Assembly (NCBI RefSeq): GCF_037325665.1
Contig: NC_090255.1
Span: 34,137,325 to 34,201,324 of the forward strand
Length of the DNA: 64,000 nucleotides
From: Littorina saxatilis
Lineage: Eukaryota > Mollusca > Gastropoda > Littorinimorpha > Littorinidae
Reading direction: 5' to 3'
In this document: positions 24,700 through 53,829 of the stretch, piece after piece
Layout: the number at the start of each line of letters is the position of its first letter
How positions within the stretch are numbered: the first letter of the stretch is position 1
The notes under the pieces: model-generated
Databases searched by the model: none
What the model was told of the DNA's origin: nothing
The model's input: the letters and a program-made list of their open reading frames with translations, nothing else
Program-made: the position numbers and the translations under genes

Positions 24700-25041
24700 A
24701 ATCGCCAATTCGTTATATTGATGTTGATGGGTTCATTTGTCAAACGTTTTATTTAATTGTTTAACTTTTTCTTTATTTTCTAAACTCTTACTTCTTGTAT
24801 TTTATTAATTTGTCTTCATTCCGAAGGTTTTGAGTAATGTATTGAAGATCGAATTAATGAAAGGGTTACATAATTTTGAGTGCCTCCAGTCAACGATTTC
24901 CAAGAATTACCAATCCTTTTATGATGTTTTTATTGTTGTAAAATTTACCTTTTGGAAAAACCCGATGGGTGATTGTTTCGCCGCGCATCGACTGCATGTA
25001 TAGGTCGTCAACCACTTCTAATTTCTGTACATATAGGTAAC
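24700..25041. repeat. Diverged repeat shared with intron 5 of the receptor genes
   Basis: Aligns by eye with 36392-36676 and 55945-56230 over about 300 bp, roughly 75-80% alike. In the younger copies a tRNA-like head precedes it, so this is probably an old SINE of the same family. Confidence 0.6.
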
Positions 25042-26139
25042 ACACCTCCGAGTCCTAGATAGCTGACATATTTTCCCGAGGGTAGATTTCTCCCGACAGT
25101 TTCATAAATTAAATAAATGTCCAAGTCAAACCTGCTTCCGTGGACGGAAGCCATGTCACTGAATGCAATCACAAAGCTAGTTCTCTTTCGCCTTTATGAC
25201 GTACGACGTTATTCAACTTGTGTTTTTTACATTCAGTCATCCATATTGCTTATGAAAAAAATGACTTTTTTTTTTAGTTTTTGAATCATCTTAAAATCTC
25301 TCTGCGCATGTTTGCCTTCTGACTTTCGCTATTCCCGACTCGTTATACCAGTTGGTACGTTTACCATAGGTGCGCACGATGGTTGTTTGATCGGTGATCC
25401 AAGTAAGTTAGCGATGTCGATCACAGGAGAGTCTATGATGAAACAAAGGACGATTATAAGAGCTAAATTTGTGGTTATTCCAACTGTCCTGTTTCGGTTT
25501 TCACATTCGGATTACTTACATATTCATTCGTCATGTTTAAGGTTAGCTTAACTTCGATAGTTAACTGGAGACGTTAAACCTGTGCATTTTCTGTCTGGAG
25601 AGCGCGGCACATCGCTGTCGACCTTGAGCTTGACCCTGTCTTGAGTTTGAACACCTAATGATGGTTACATCTAACGCGGTAGGCATACTTTTGGTTGCAG
25701 TTGCATAAACATTACGATCACACCTTGATCTTCACCAGTCTCCAACTTCTTTTCGTCTTGTTCTTTTCGTGTCTCCAACTTTAAAAGTGGAAATTTCCGT
25801 TTTACTGGTGTCACATGACTGATGTGAACCAGTTGATTGGCTAATGGCGATGCGCTTAAATCTGTTAGTGCACTCTTGGAGTGCGATAACTTTTCCACAG
25901 AGCGTATTCTTACGCCCTTTGCCAAAGCGAGACAGTACTCTCATCCTCAGAATTAATTAATGACAAGCCGAAAGGCCTCAAAAAGCCATTTTGCTTTCGA
26001 ACTCGTTAATCTAACCCGGCGCATCGTGTTCAGCGCGATCCGTTCCTTCGGGATAACCGAGGGACAGGGGCCAAATCGGCGGGGTTTGGTAGGAGATACG
26101 TCCACAGGGCGAAAAAGCCCACGCGTATTATAATATAGA
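25042..26139. other. Intergenic, no gene seen
   Basis: Only short ORFs, none with a known domain or a splice-phase fit. Confidence 0.45.
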
Positions 26140-26461
26140 TAGAACATGTCTATAGCACTTCTCCACAGCTCGAAGCGCTTTACAATGGCTCAAAAGGAAA
26201 GGGGGGGGGGCGGGGTTTGAGAGATATAATACAAATTATTACGATTCGCAATAAATGACGACTTGCAAATTATTGGAAAATGTAGGTACATCAGTAAGCA
26301 ACATACGTGGAAAAGTACTGGGAAAAAACAAATAAAACTGTGCACTACTGTATGCACCATGAAAATACAAGCAGGTTGACACGCTAACAGAAAACACGAG
26401 TTAGATTATACACATACGCACACGCACACACACGCAAGCACGCCACAGGTTGACAAGCGCA

Positions 26462-26479
26462 CAGCACGCATACACACAC

Positions 26480-26541
<62 letters not shown>
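26462..26541. repeat. (CA)n microsatellite
   Basis: CA array of about 80 bp; CA-rich sequence also precedes it from 26410. Confidence 0.95.
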
Positions 26542-26543
<2 letters not shown>

Positions 26544-26710
26544 CTGCTCACGTGCCGGACAATGATGTTTGGGACAAAGCTAATTATGTTGTTTGAAGAG
26601 ATGGGTCTTGATGTTTTTGAAGAGATGGGTCTTGATGTTTTTGAAGGACTGGTTGTTTCTGTCGCCTGGCTCCTCTTGTTTTGTACCGTAAAGCGGCGCG
26701 TAATATTACC

Positions 26711-26853
26711 TGCTATTCCGACTTGGTCGTGTGACAGACGTTTTCTTCCACACGAGATTACGTTGATTGTCTAACGAAGCCGTCAGGCTGAGTTAGACAT
26801 CAGCTAATCGAGTGTGGAAGAAAACTCTGTCACACGACCAAGTCGGAATAGCA
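26711..26853. mobile_element. Foldback palindrome
   Basis: Arms of about 60 bp run from TGCTATTCCGACTTGGTCGT to its reverse complement ending at 26853, around a short centre. It has the same hairpin design as 37-183 and 21731-21876 but a different sequence. Confidence 0.8.
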
Positions 26854-27742
26854 TTTATGTCTCACAGCTTCAACAGAGGAGAGAACAAACACGTTTTGTG
26901 TACTCAAGCTTGACAAACCTAAACACAGGAGCAGCCATTGTGGAGAGATCTACTTTTTGACGGAAGTGACCGAACAACTGTGAATGACGTCTCGGTGTAT
27001 GTGAATGACGTCACAGTCATCGTCACAGTCTGTATCTTTTGAAGCATCGCATTCTTCATGACGTCTTTCTGTGTCTGCATCCGCGAAATGTTTGTTCATT
27101 CCGGGATCTTTGTCATCTATGTTACTCTGTCCCTATAGTTTCAGACTAACAGGCCTCCTGAGCTAGCCACTTTCCAAGGGCAGCTGAATTCGCGTATGGA
27201 AACAGTACTGTCGTCTGGGATGCCGTTTTCAGTATTCTGAGCGTTGAAGAATGTGTAAAGAGAAGAAACAATAACAGCAGGAGAAATAAAAGTCGTGTTT
27301 ACATTTTTTTGGCTTTTGGAGGGACGATTTTGAGCTTAAATCCGTTCTTGCCATGCTTCTAAAGCGTGTAACATACAATCTTGCACACGTTTGCTTTAGC
27401 AGTGGCAAAGAAGGAAAGCGTGTGACATTATAAGATGTCCACACAAAGTAGACTACCCTACACAGAAAGATGTCTAATGAGCAGTTGTGATCTTTTGTTT
27501 TATAATACATTTATTTGTATTTGTCAAAAAGTACACGTTTGTTTCAGTTACTCCTTCTTTTGCAGACAAAGGGCGATACTTGTTCCCTGGCAAAATGAAG
27601 AATAGATAGACCAATAGTCGACCATGTTGTTAGATAGAGCACTTGATAACCTCTCTCTGATCTTGTCTGTGCGTCACATTTTACAGGGGAGGGGGGAGAG
27701 GGTAAGGGTGGCAGCGTTGTCAAGCAAGTCAAATGGCACCTG
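26854..27742. other. Downstream flank of receptor gene A
   Basis: Would hold the 3'-UTR of the gene ending at 27743. TGACGTCA occurs near 27007. No other gene is seen. Confidence 0.4.
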
Positions 27743-44043
<16,301 letters not shown>

Positions 44044-44258
44044 CGATGTCTTGAAGTGAAGAAAACACTTATTTCTACGTTTTACCATACACTACATGTT
44101 CACACAAGATAGATATCCAACGTTGAATGTTGTATGAATGTTTCACAGGAAAAATACTCGCTGTCAATGGCGGGGTGTCGGGGGACGCGGGTGACGAATC
44201 TATATTGAGAACTACGTAAAACGGGTGCATGGGTATGATATCACGCGATGGCCCTGAC

Positions 44259-44262
<4 letters not shown>

Positions 44263-44351
<89 letters not shown>
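44263..44351. repeat. (CT)n microsatellite
   Basis: A CT array of about 88 bp upstream of receptor A. The window ends inside its counterpart in copy B. Confidence 0.95.
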
Positions 44352-44353
<2 letters not shown>

Positions 44354-44669
44354 ATTGATTTTATGGCATTTTTTAAAGTAAATGTGCTAAATTGTTATTA
44401 CTGGCTACGTGGTTGTTACTTTTATACTATTCCTCAATTCGCGAAGATTTTTTTTTTCTCTCTCGACTTTTTACGTACTTTTGCTTGTTCGAAACTTGTG
44501 TTCATTATGCACTTGATAATAATGTTTTATGTTTGTTTGTGTGAATGTTTTTGTTCATTTGTTTGTTTGTTTGTTTATTTGTTTGTTTGTTTTGTTTGTT
44601 TGTGTTTTAATGGTGTTTTTTTTTTTTTTTTAGTTATCTTAACTTTTCTAAAACGTATTATCATTAGAT

Positions 44670-44785
44670 TAGTCCCACTCATGGGCGAGGGCTGGGTGTA
44701 AAAAAACACCTGTTTGCTTATGCTATTAGCCTCGTAAATAAAGAAGTTGTCTTGTCTTATCTTTTCTTGTCTTGTCTCTCTGTCT
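44670..44785 (+). repeat. LINE-like 3' end with a TTGTC tail
   Basis: ACTCATGGGCGAGGGCTGG, an AATAAAG motif and TTGTC/TTATC repeats match the look of non-LTR retrotransposon 3' ends. No coding part is present. Confidence 0.55.
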
Positions 44786-44799
44786 CTGTTGTCTCTCTG

Positions 44800-44880
<81 letters not shown>

Positions 44881-44913
44881 ATAAATCATGCACACCGTCG
44901 AAAGCACACATAG

Positions 44914-45003
<90 letters not shown>

Positions 45004-45014
45004 CTCTCTCTCTC
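44786..45014. repeat. Compound CT / CA / CT arrays
   Basis: CT-rich 44786-44833, CA 44836-44879, then CT 44918-45014. The ORFs over them are artefacts. Confidence 0.95.
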
Positions 45015-45456
45015 GCAGACACAGCGTGTCACAAGACAGCCGGTACAAGAGCTACTTTTGTTGAGCATTCCACTGAACTATTATGTTGTCTATGGCTGGA
45101 AATTGAACTACATTCCATCGTTATGAATCATGTGTAAACATTAAACCAAAGCGATGATCAGTTTGGACTCTTGAGGAGCAGCGATCTACTCAGAGCTAGT
45201 CAGCAGAGCAGAAACACATTTGTTTGCATTCAAGTTATTTTTGTACTTCCTGGTTCCCATTTTGAAAGAATTAATGTGTGTACATACCCGAGAAACCGCA
45301 TACTATAGATAGTTCATATCAGACAAAAAGACATGTTTGGATAGCTCATATGCAAGTAAAGAAAAGCTCGAAAGATATGCAGTCTCTTTTATTGCCGAGA
45401 TGTTTCCGAAATGAATACAATTATTGCGGGAGAAAAGTACTACACGACATTTCTTT

Positions 45457-45721
45457 TCAGAGTAAAGTATTTTTAACAATCATAATGAAAATTATAACTA
45501 TAATGATAATAGAATGTTCATAGCCTGTTTCCGCGTGCCTCTCCCAGCCTAACAGCGGCTGCGGCATTCCGTCTGCTGTTCTTTTCCCCAGAACTCGCCC
45601 GTTTTTCCAACTGGCGATGTACAGTTTGCTGGCAGGATCAGCGTTGACCTGGAGCTGTGGATGGGTCATCGTGTCGGTCATCTCGCCTGTGGTTCGGTCC
45701 ACACAGTACACGCAGTCACTG
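45457..45721 (-). CDS. Candidate terminal exon, function unknown
   Basis: A minus-strand frame follows an acceptor (CTGACTTTAG, with an alternative CAG three bases on) in phase 2. It reads SDCVYCVDRTTGEMTD, later LYIASWKNGRVLG and PLLGWERHAETGYE, then a low-complexity Ile-rich end and a stop. The middle looks like real protein and matches no family I can name. It lies downstream of receptor B and upstream of receptor A; its phase does not fit receptor B exon 5 (phase 0). It may be the end of another gene or a stray exon. Confidence 0.4.
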
Positions 45722-45993
45722 CTAAAGTCAGAGATAAGAAAAGTGGTTGATTAAAATCAACAATGGCCGAAGCTGTGTTTTCATAAAAGAAGCGGTATTG
45801 TTCGGACACATGTTATATTTGGGTTGCATGTGTTGCGGAGTGTTTGAAAATACGTAGACCTGTATAAAAACATGCGAAGAAGATCGATAAGTCCGTGTTG
45901 TGAATATAGTCAAGTGGAAGATGGACTATCAATGCATCACACAAGTTTTGCTGCTATTGTGTTGGGTTTGTTTTTGGCGTGAATTTTGTTAAT

Positions 45994-46961
45994 TATAAGA
46001 ATAAGAATAAGAATAAAAATACTTTATTATCTCATAGAGTAATTCAGGCGTGGTATATAACAATAATACAAACAGGACATTGTTTTTACATAAGACATAT
46101 AGCACTATATAACAGGGCAGGTTATAAACACACCTCCCACATACCTTTCTGGCCATTCCTTGCATTGTGCTTACGCATTCAGTCATGAACACATCCATGT
46201 CTCACTTACACATCGCACACATGGACATTCTTATACGCTCAACTTACCCATTCACACATGGACATTCGACCACGCTCCACTTACACCTTCTTATATGCTC
46301 CACTTACACATCGTATTATCGTATTATCTGTATTGTCATCATATGTTAACTTTTTTTAAATTCAACCCACATGCAAAATACATTAGTTCCAAGGCAGTGG
46401 CAGACAATGCGAGTCAGGTTTTAGCAGTGTAAAAATCCACTGAAATTTGTCTTTTCGCCATCAATAACAAAACAAGAAAATTCAGACCGGGGGGAGGGGG
46501 GGGGCGGTGTAGGGAGAGCAAGATTCTGTGTTGGTCTCATTTTGTTTAATTTGGCCAGTTATTCTTAAAAATTCCTGAACAGTTTTAAATATATGAATGT
46601 TTTCACGCTTACTTACATGATTCTTATCCCCCTCTAATAATAAAACAGTTTTAATAAAACGACTCTGAAGGGTATAAATGGTATCCTGACGTTCTTGCAA
46701 ATAAATTGGGTATTCGAAGAAATAATGGTCGACTGTTTCTGCACCAGTGCCGTATTCACATACACTATCGTAACTTAAATGTCGATTAACTAAATGACAA
46801 AATGTTGCTTCGTACGGTTCTATTATATCATTGATAGAAAGTGATGTACACGTAATGTACATTACGATTGTATTTGTCATGTGGATATTTGGTCTTGTGC
46901 TGTTTTCAGGACGAGACATGAACAGGAAATTAAAAAGACACGTATGCGAACGAGCAGTCAT
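45994..46961 (-). mobile_element. LINE 3' fragment with the end of a reverse-transcriptase ORF
   Basis: The minus-strand ORF (46482-46961) ends with the pattern seen after the RT domain of Jockey/CR1-like LINEs: CEYGTGAETVDHYFFEYPIY, then RQDTIYTLQSRF and a late ..FKTVQEFLRITGQI. The 3'-UTR ends in TTCTTA repeats at 45994-46015, read on the minus strand as the tail. It is 5' truncated. Confidence 0.75.
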
Positions 46962-47059
46962 GGTTTTGAAGAGTTTGCATGCAATGATACATCGGTTTGT
47001 GCTAGTGAAATTTTGTTTATTTTTGTATAGAGTGTATCAGATGCACGGAAAATTGGTGG

Positions 47060-47510
47060 GTTTTGTCCATGTTCATTTCAGTGAGTACTGCATTTTGTCA
47101 ACCGATGCTGCTGCCGCCTCGGGGCCAATTCCGGTGTCAGAATAATGTGACTGGGTGAGACATGAAGCCTGTGCTGCGACTTCTGTCATATGTGTGGCGC
47201 ACGTTATATGTCAAAGCAGCACCGCCCTTCGTGGTCGGCTGGGCGTTAAGCAAACAAACAAACAAACAAACAAACTCGGGGCCAATACGTCGACATTGCG
47301 GCTTGGTTTCCGGACGAACTGCAGTGACTCGTGACTCACTAGCTTTGTTGTTGCAATCTCAGTTCGATCATCATAATGCTTTTGAATAAGCAGAATTCTA
47401 AATAGAGTAAATCAAATGAAAAGCGAGTTAAGAAGGAAAAGAAAGAAGTTAAACAGATTTTTTTTTTTAAGAAAAGAAAAAAAGACGATGGCAGGGCTAC
47501 CAACTGAGCT
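47060..47510 (-). repeat. Repeat related to 49040-49380, split by a SINE
   Basis: Both flanks of the inserted SINE align with 49050-49385 (for example CTAGCTTTGT and AATCTCAGTTC). The tRNA-like end is short and worn. Confidence 0.65.
47130..47274 (+). mobile_element. Family-A SINE, 5' truncated, nested insertion
   Basis: Matches the 3' half of 49450-49751. A 12-bp duplication CTCGGGGCCAAT flanks it (47118-47129, 47275-47286), and the tail is (CAAA)n. Confidence 0.9.
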
Positions 47511-47683
47511 AACACGGATAACTACATATTTTGTATTTCGGCAACAGCGCGATCACAGATGAGCGACTGGCCGTAGCAATAGGTGTCGAAGATTCTGTCG
47601 AAGCAGAGACATGCATGATATGGGTTGAACTCGATGCGAAGCAGACTTATGTTTTGCCTTAACTGAAGCAAATTGTTGTGTTT

Positions 47684-48170
<487 letters not shown>

Positions 48171-48221
48171 TAATTCATTTTAATTTTTCTTTTTTTCTTT
48201 TTTTTTCAATTCTTTTAATTT

Positions 48222-48564
48222 TTGGCTCACGTAAGTGTAGCCTATGCGATCGTAACTTTGTCTGTCTGTGCGTGCGTGCGTATGTGCGTGCGTATGTGCG
48301 TATGTGCGTGCGTGCGTGCGTGCGTGTGTATGTCTGTGGTAGAAACTCTAACATTTGAAGACGTCACATGACATTGACGTCACATTATGACGTAAGAGGG
48401 TTAGACGTCACGCGAAGGAAGTACTGAAAGTCTCGGTCATTATTATTTTGAGCGGGCCGAGACTAGTTGGCAGTCGTGTCCCTGTAAGTAGGCTACATGC
48501 AGACACATGCAGACAGACAGATCTAGATCTAGTGTCTCGCTTTCTTGCACAGTTTCACCTATGC

Positions 48565-48657
<93 letters not shown>

Positions 48658-48885
48658 GGCCGGACTACCGGGGGGGTTATGGGGGTTGCGCAACCCCTCC
48701 CCCCCTAGCCTAAACATGTACCTCACTTATTTAAAACATTTTTTATTATTGTTTATTTTATGCCGTTTCATGCAAGGAGCGACCATTTTGTTATCTCAGA
48801 ATATGACCTACCCATCAGCTTCAGGGGGCTTCGCCCCCTGACCCCCACTGGCAACCCCCCCCTTCTCTTAGCCTAGTCCGGCCCT

Positions 48886-48945
<60 letters not shown>

Positions 48946-49040
48946 TGTGTGTGTGCGTGTGTGTGTGACGGAGTGATTGAGTTTGTGTTACTGTTTGTCG
49001 ATTTCTTGCGTGAGCCTTGATGGCTTCGCCTCTTGTTGTT
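48222..49040 (+). repeat. Tandem repeat unit 2, carrying an inserted MITE
   Basis: Same order of blocks as unit 1, but its GT array is split by the MITE at 48655-48886, leaving GT runs at 48571-48654 and 48887-48967. Confidence 0.85.
48655..48886. mobile_element. MITE with CAGGGCCGGACTA termini, copy 2
   Basis: Same terminal repeats and core as 2525-2805, with shorter G/C runs. It sits inside a GT array, so its target duplication cannot be told apart. Confidence 0.9.
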
Positions 49041-49385
49041 CTTTGTTTGTTGTTGTCATGTTCATTCCAGTGTGTACTGAATGTTGTCAACTAATGCTGC
49101 TTCGCGGCTTGGTTTGAGGACGCGGAACTGCAGAGACCCGTGACTCCCTAGCTTTGTCAAAGTTGTTGCAATCTCAGTTCAATCATCAAAACGCTTTTAA
49201 TTAAAGTAGAATTCTAAATATAGCAAACAAAATGAGAGGCGAGAGAAGAAAAAGAAAGAAGTTAAAAACAATAAATCATTGGCCGGGCTCGAACCGACGT
49301 CCTCACGATCTGCAAGGCTCTTATCGTTGAACTCACGATCTGCAGCGCTCATCGCTATTATCTGAGCTAACACGCACAGATGCAA
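49041..49385 (-). repeat. tRNA-headed SINE (family D)
   Basis: On the minus strand the head has an A box TTAGCTCAGATAATAGCG and a B box GGTTCGAGCCCGG. The body is shared with 47060-47510. Confidence 0.65.
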
Positions 49386-49449
49386 GTAAAAGGAAAGATC
49401 AGGAAAAGTAAGCGATGTATTTCTTGGGTGATATCGGTGACTGCCGGTT

Positions 49450-49751
49450 TGTTTGTTTGCTTAACGCCCAGCCGACCACGAAGGGCCATATCAGGGCGGT
49501 GCTGCTTTAACATATAACGTGCGCCACACACAAGACAGAAGTCGCAGCACAGGCTTCATGTCTCACCCAGTCACATTATTCTGACACCGGACCAACCAGT
49601 CCTAGCACTAACCCCATAATGCCAGACGCCAGGCGGAGCAGCCACTAGATTGCCAATGTTAAAGTCTTAGGTATGACCCGGCTGGGGTTCGAACCAATGA
49701 CCTCCCGATCACGGGGCGGACGCCTTACCACTAGGCTAACCGTTCCGGTAA
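49450..49751 (-). mobile_element. Family-A SINE, full length
   Basis: The minus strand starts with a tRNA-like head (A box TAGCCTAGTGGTAAGGCG, B box TTGGTTCGAACCCC). It ends GGGCGTTAAGCAAACAAAC. A 14-bp duplication GGTGACTGCCGGTT flanks it (49436-49449, 49752-49765). It is the source type for 2339-2402 and 47130-47274. Confidence 0.95.
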
Positions 49752-49872
49752 GGTGACTGCCGGTTCCCGAGCCTGACCATAGTACCTGTAACGGACAGAA
49801 ATACGACTGTCTGTTATCTGCCATTTCGCAATATATATTAGCGAAAGAAAGAGCTCAAGCCATCGCAAGAGG

Positions 49873-50632
49873 GAACAAGTCGCGTAAAGCGAAAATACAA
49901 CATTTAGTCAAGCTCAGTCGAACTCAAAGAATGAAACTGAACGCATTGCATTTTTTCCGCAAAACCGTACACTCGTGGCATCGTCTGTCCATCGCTCGTG
50001 GCAAAGGCAGTGAAATTAACAATCCAGAAAAGCGCAGTAGCGGTTGCGCTGAGGAGGATAGCACGCTTTTCTATATCTCTATTCTTTTTAACTCTCTGAA
50101 CGTCTTTTTAATCCAAACATATCATATCTATATGTTTTTGGAATCAGGAACCGACAAGGAATAAGATGAAATTGTTTTTAAAACGATTTCGGAAATTTAA
50201 TTTTAATCATAAGTTTAATATTTTTTAATTTTCAGAGCTTGTTTTTAATCCAAATATAACATATTTCTATGTTTTTGGAATCAGAAAATGATGAAAAATA
50301 CGATAAACGTAATTTTGAATCGTTTTAAAAAAAAAATTTTAATTACAATTTTCATATTTTTAATGACCAAAGTCATTAATTAATTTTTAAGCCTCCAAGT
50401 TGAAATGCAATACCAAAGTCCGGCCTTCGTCAAAGACTGCTTGACCAAAATTTCAATCAATTTCATCGAAAAATAAGGACGTGACAGTGCCGCCTCAACT
50501 TTTACAAAATACCGGATATGACGTCATCAAAGACATTTATTAAAAAAAAAAAAAAAATCTTCTGGGGATATCATACCCAGGAACTCAACTGAAAAATGTC
50601 ATAAAGATCGGTCCAGTAGTTTACTCTGAATC

Positions 50633-50709
<77 letters not shown>

Positions 50710-50785
50710 ATACACCACGACCCTCGTCTCGATTCCCCCCTCTACGTTAAAACATTTAGTAAAAACTTTACTAAATGTAAAAAAA
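49873..50785. repeat. Dispersed repeat starting AACAAGTCGCGTAAAGCG
   Basis: The first 380 bp recur at 55013-55380. It has two similar inner blocks (ATCATATCTATATG and its variant) and a CA array (50638-50705), and ends near AACTTTACTAAATG. No coding region. Class not determined. Confidence 0.75.
50638..50705. repeat. (CA)n microsatellite
   Basis: CA array within the dispersed repeat. Confidence 0.95.
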
Positions 50786-50861
50786 AGACGCAATTGATCT
50801 CATGAAAACGACAAAAAACACTTATACCCTCGTTCTTACAAATTGTATCAAAGTTGATTAA

Positions 50862-51275
50862 AGGCACAGTGCAGCTCACAGCCTTCGTTTTGCGTTTTTG
50901 TTGCAGCTGAGTGCATTTACAGTTCAAAAATCCTCCTATGGTAGTAAAACAAACCCAAAACTACCCAACGACGACATCTGTGAAGCTCGACAGTTTCTTG
51001 TTCACGCGAGTGCATAAATTAACCTAGTTATTACGTGGTGTTTGGTCGGAGTTCGATTCAACTGAGTGATTCCGGCCTCCATTTTGTTTTACACAAACTC
51101 ATGATGACGTCTGACATAGTTTGCTTGTGACGTGTCTTTTTGTGCATGATGTGGTGATTTAACTCTTTGGATGCAAGTCAATGAAACTTGGTAGTTCTTC
51201 TAACGGATAGCTGCCTGAGGTATGACTAAAAGCCCCAGGGGCTCCGTGCACCTGGATTTGACAAGTTCAGTACCT
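50862..51275. mobile_element. TTAA-flanked MITE, second type
   Basis: Starts AGGCACAGTGCAGC after TTAA (50858-50861) and ends CAGTACCT before TTAA (51276-51279). It shares that TTAA with the next element. Confidence 0.65.
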
Positions 51276-51279
51276 TTAA

Positions 51280-52763
51280 AGGCACAGTAAGCCTCCCGTA
51301 AACCATCACAGAGCTCCCCGAGCGTCTACATATAGTACAAGCATACTTCCATTTGAACGCTCAGCCTCACCGAACGGGAACATCCTGGCTGCTTTCTGTC
51401 GATCGTGAGAAATTTTCAAAGAATTTATTTTCGTGGACTTGGTCTTCAACAACAATAGCGCCTCGTTTTGGTGCTGGACGGGTGTTATGAATACCGGAAT
51501 TCACGCCCGGACAGTAAGCCTCCCGTAAACCATCACAGATACTGTCAGGCTTTTACACACAGTACAAACACCCTTCCATTTGAACGCTCACCAAACGGGA
51601 ACATCCTAGGTGCCCTACGTAAAGAGCGAGCAATTTTAAAAGAATTAATTTTGCAGATTGTCTCGAACACTTTTTGGACCCATCCTGAACTCAGGTCAAA
51701 CATGAGTTACTTCCCTTCGGATCTCATTCTATCGATGTAAACTGGCGATAGCCGTGAATCGATGATTATCAAAATGTTTTTGGACCGTGGTGCGTTTTTG
51801 CGCTAGACCTAACTTTTAAAATCTAAATAATAAATTGACAGCTTGTTACACAAACATTCTTTAATCATAAAAGAATTCTTTTTTCATCAAGACAAGATCA
51901 GTACAATTCGAAGTTGTGAAAGTTTGAAAAAAGAAAAGCCCGGAAGCAGGGTCACGCAAGGGTCGTAGCAGACGACGGTTTATCAGTGCATATCGCCGTT
52001 CCTCTCAACAGTCAAAAGCCATCGCTAGAGTTCTTGTGAACCACAGCCGTTTGTTTCGTGCATAAAAACGTGTTATCTATATATATATACGACTAGTGTC
52101 TGTGTGTGTGTGTGTCTGTGTGTCTGTGTGTCTGTGTGTCTGTGCGCGATGCGCGGCCAAGGTTCTCGATGGATCTGTTTCAAATTTGGTGATCATATTC
52201 AGGTACACCCTGGACACAACCTGGTCGATGAGATATTTCAACACGTGCTCTCAGCGCGCTGCGCGGAACCGATTTTGGTTCCACCTCAGCTATTTTGGTT
52301 CCACCTCAGCTTACCCGGGCCCCCATACCGACACACCATAGCCGCTACACCACATCACAACGCCAAAGTTCTCGGTGGTTCTTTTTCAAATTTGGACACC
52401 GTATTCAGCTACACCCCGGACACAATATCATCGATGAGATATTTCAACACGTGCTCTCAGCGCGCAGCGCTAAACTCATGTTCGTTTTTGTGTTCATTTC
52501 ACCATTATAAGTAACTCTTCCTTATCTTCTCCAGTGTTTGGCGTTTATCTCCCTTCCTTCGTGTGGCTTTCCCGTTCAGTTGTAAGTTACTATTTATTTT
52601 TAGAATGTCACTGCGCTGTCCAGAACGCTTCCCTTGCACCCGTAAGTTGTTCTTACTGTCAAAGTGAAAAGGTCGAATCAATTTATAGCCACGCGAAAAA
52701 TACACTCTCACCTATCTCTATATATTTATAGATACAGATATGCATATATATATACGGCTTCTC

Positions 52764-52794
<31 letters not shown>

Positions 52795-53526
52795 AGGCAA
52801 AAACCTATGTATTATAGAGTTCTGTTTGTGATGGGGTCTAGCGGCTTTTGTCTGTCTGTATGTTCTGGCATGTGAGAAGCCACAGTAGATAATATAGGGC
52901 TAAGAAATAAGCTCTAAAATTCTCAATCCCGTTTGACAGGACTTCGCCTTTCAAAGGTGATTGTGGTGAACCGCCACGCTGTCTGTCTCTGTTGCGCCGT
53001 TCACCCCAAATTCCCGTTTCTGAGAGTGACTATTTTTAGAATGTCACTGCGCTGTCCAGAACGCTTCCCTTGCACCCGTAAGTTGTTCTTACTGTCAAAG
53101 TGAAAAGGTCGAATCAATTTATAGCCACGCGAAAAATACACTCTCACCTATCTCTATATATTTATAGATACAGATATGCATATATATATACGGCTTCTCT
53201 GTGTGTGTGTTTGTGTGTGTGTGTGGGGGAAAAAACCTGTTGATTGTAGAGTTCTGTTTGTGATGGGGTCTAGCGGCTTTTGTCTGTCTGTATGTTCTGG
53301 CATTTGAGCGATTCACCCCGGCGAAGCCGGGTATTCCTCTAGTTGTAAATAAGCTCACATCGAGTCGCATTCAAATGACTAACTGACGACTACATTGTGA
53401 AAAAGGGAAACTGGATCACACGGGTTCACGATGGCTCAGGGGTAAGATAAACCACGCAAAAATAAATTCTTTGAAAATTGTTCGCTCTTTACGGAGGGCA
53501 CCTAGGATGTTCTCAATCGGTGAGTG
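51280..53526. mobile_element. TTAA-flanked MITE copy 2, with internal rearrangement and a nested Helitron
   Basis: The left end and body match 663-1385. A stray second terminal repeat lies at about 51510-51650. A Helitron splits the body at 52076-53342. The right terminal repeat is lost after about 53526. Confidence 0.8.
52076..53342 (+). mobile_element. Non-autonomous Helitron, 1267 bp
   Basis: It starts TCTATATATATATACG after an A and ends with hairpin CCCGGCGAAGCCGGG, then TATTCCTCTAG before a T: the classic TC...CTRR borders in an A^T target. The uninterrupted target is visible in MITE copy 1 near 1113-1130. A 438-bp inner step repeats the block starting AGAATGTCACTGCGC (52601, 53039). 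There is no Rep or helicase. Confidence 0.92.
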
Positions 53527-53771
53527 GTGTTTTGGGATTGTTGTTGTTGTGTTTTTTGCCAAGCACATCATTGTGGGGCTTTTAATGAATAACATGCATC
53601 CGTCCACTCACAATATATTTTCTTTCATCCTTCAACATTTACCACTCAAAAAGTCTAGTATTACAATTCATGAAACAAATGAAAGGCATATACGGATGTA
53701 TAGATACATAATTGACCACACTCATTTGGAATACATTCTGACAATTCATTATAAAGACATCTTTCTGTACT

Positions 53772-53816
<45 letters not shown>

Positions 53817-53829
53817 AAGAGAGAGAGAG

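Noticed and set aside
49660-49751. Possible tRNA gene on the minus strand
   Set aside because: It is the head of a SINE with clear target duplications at both ends.
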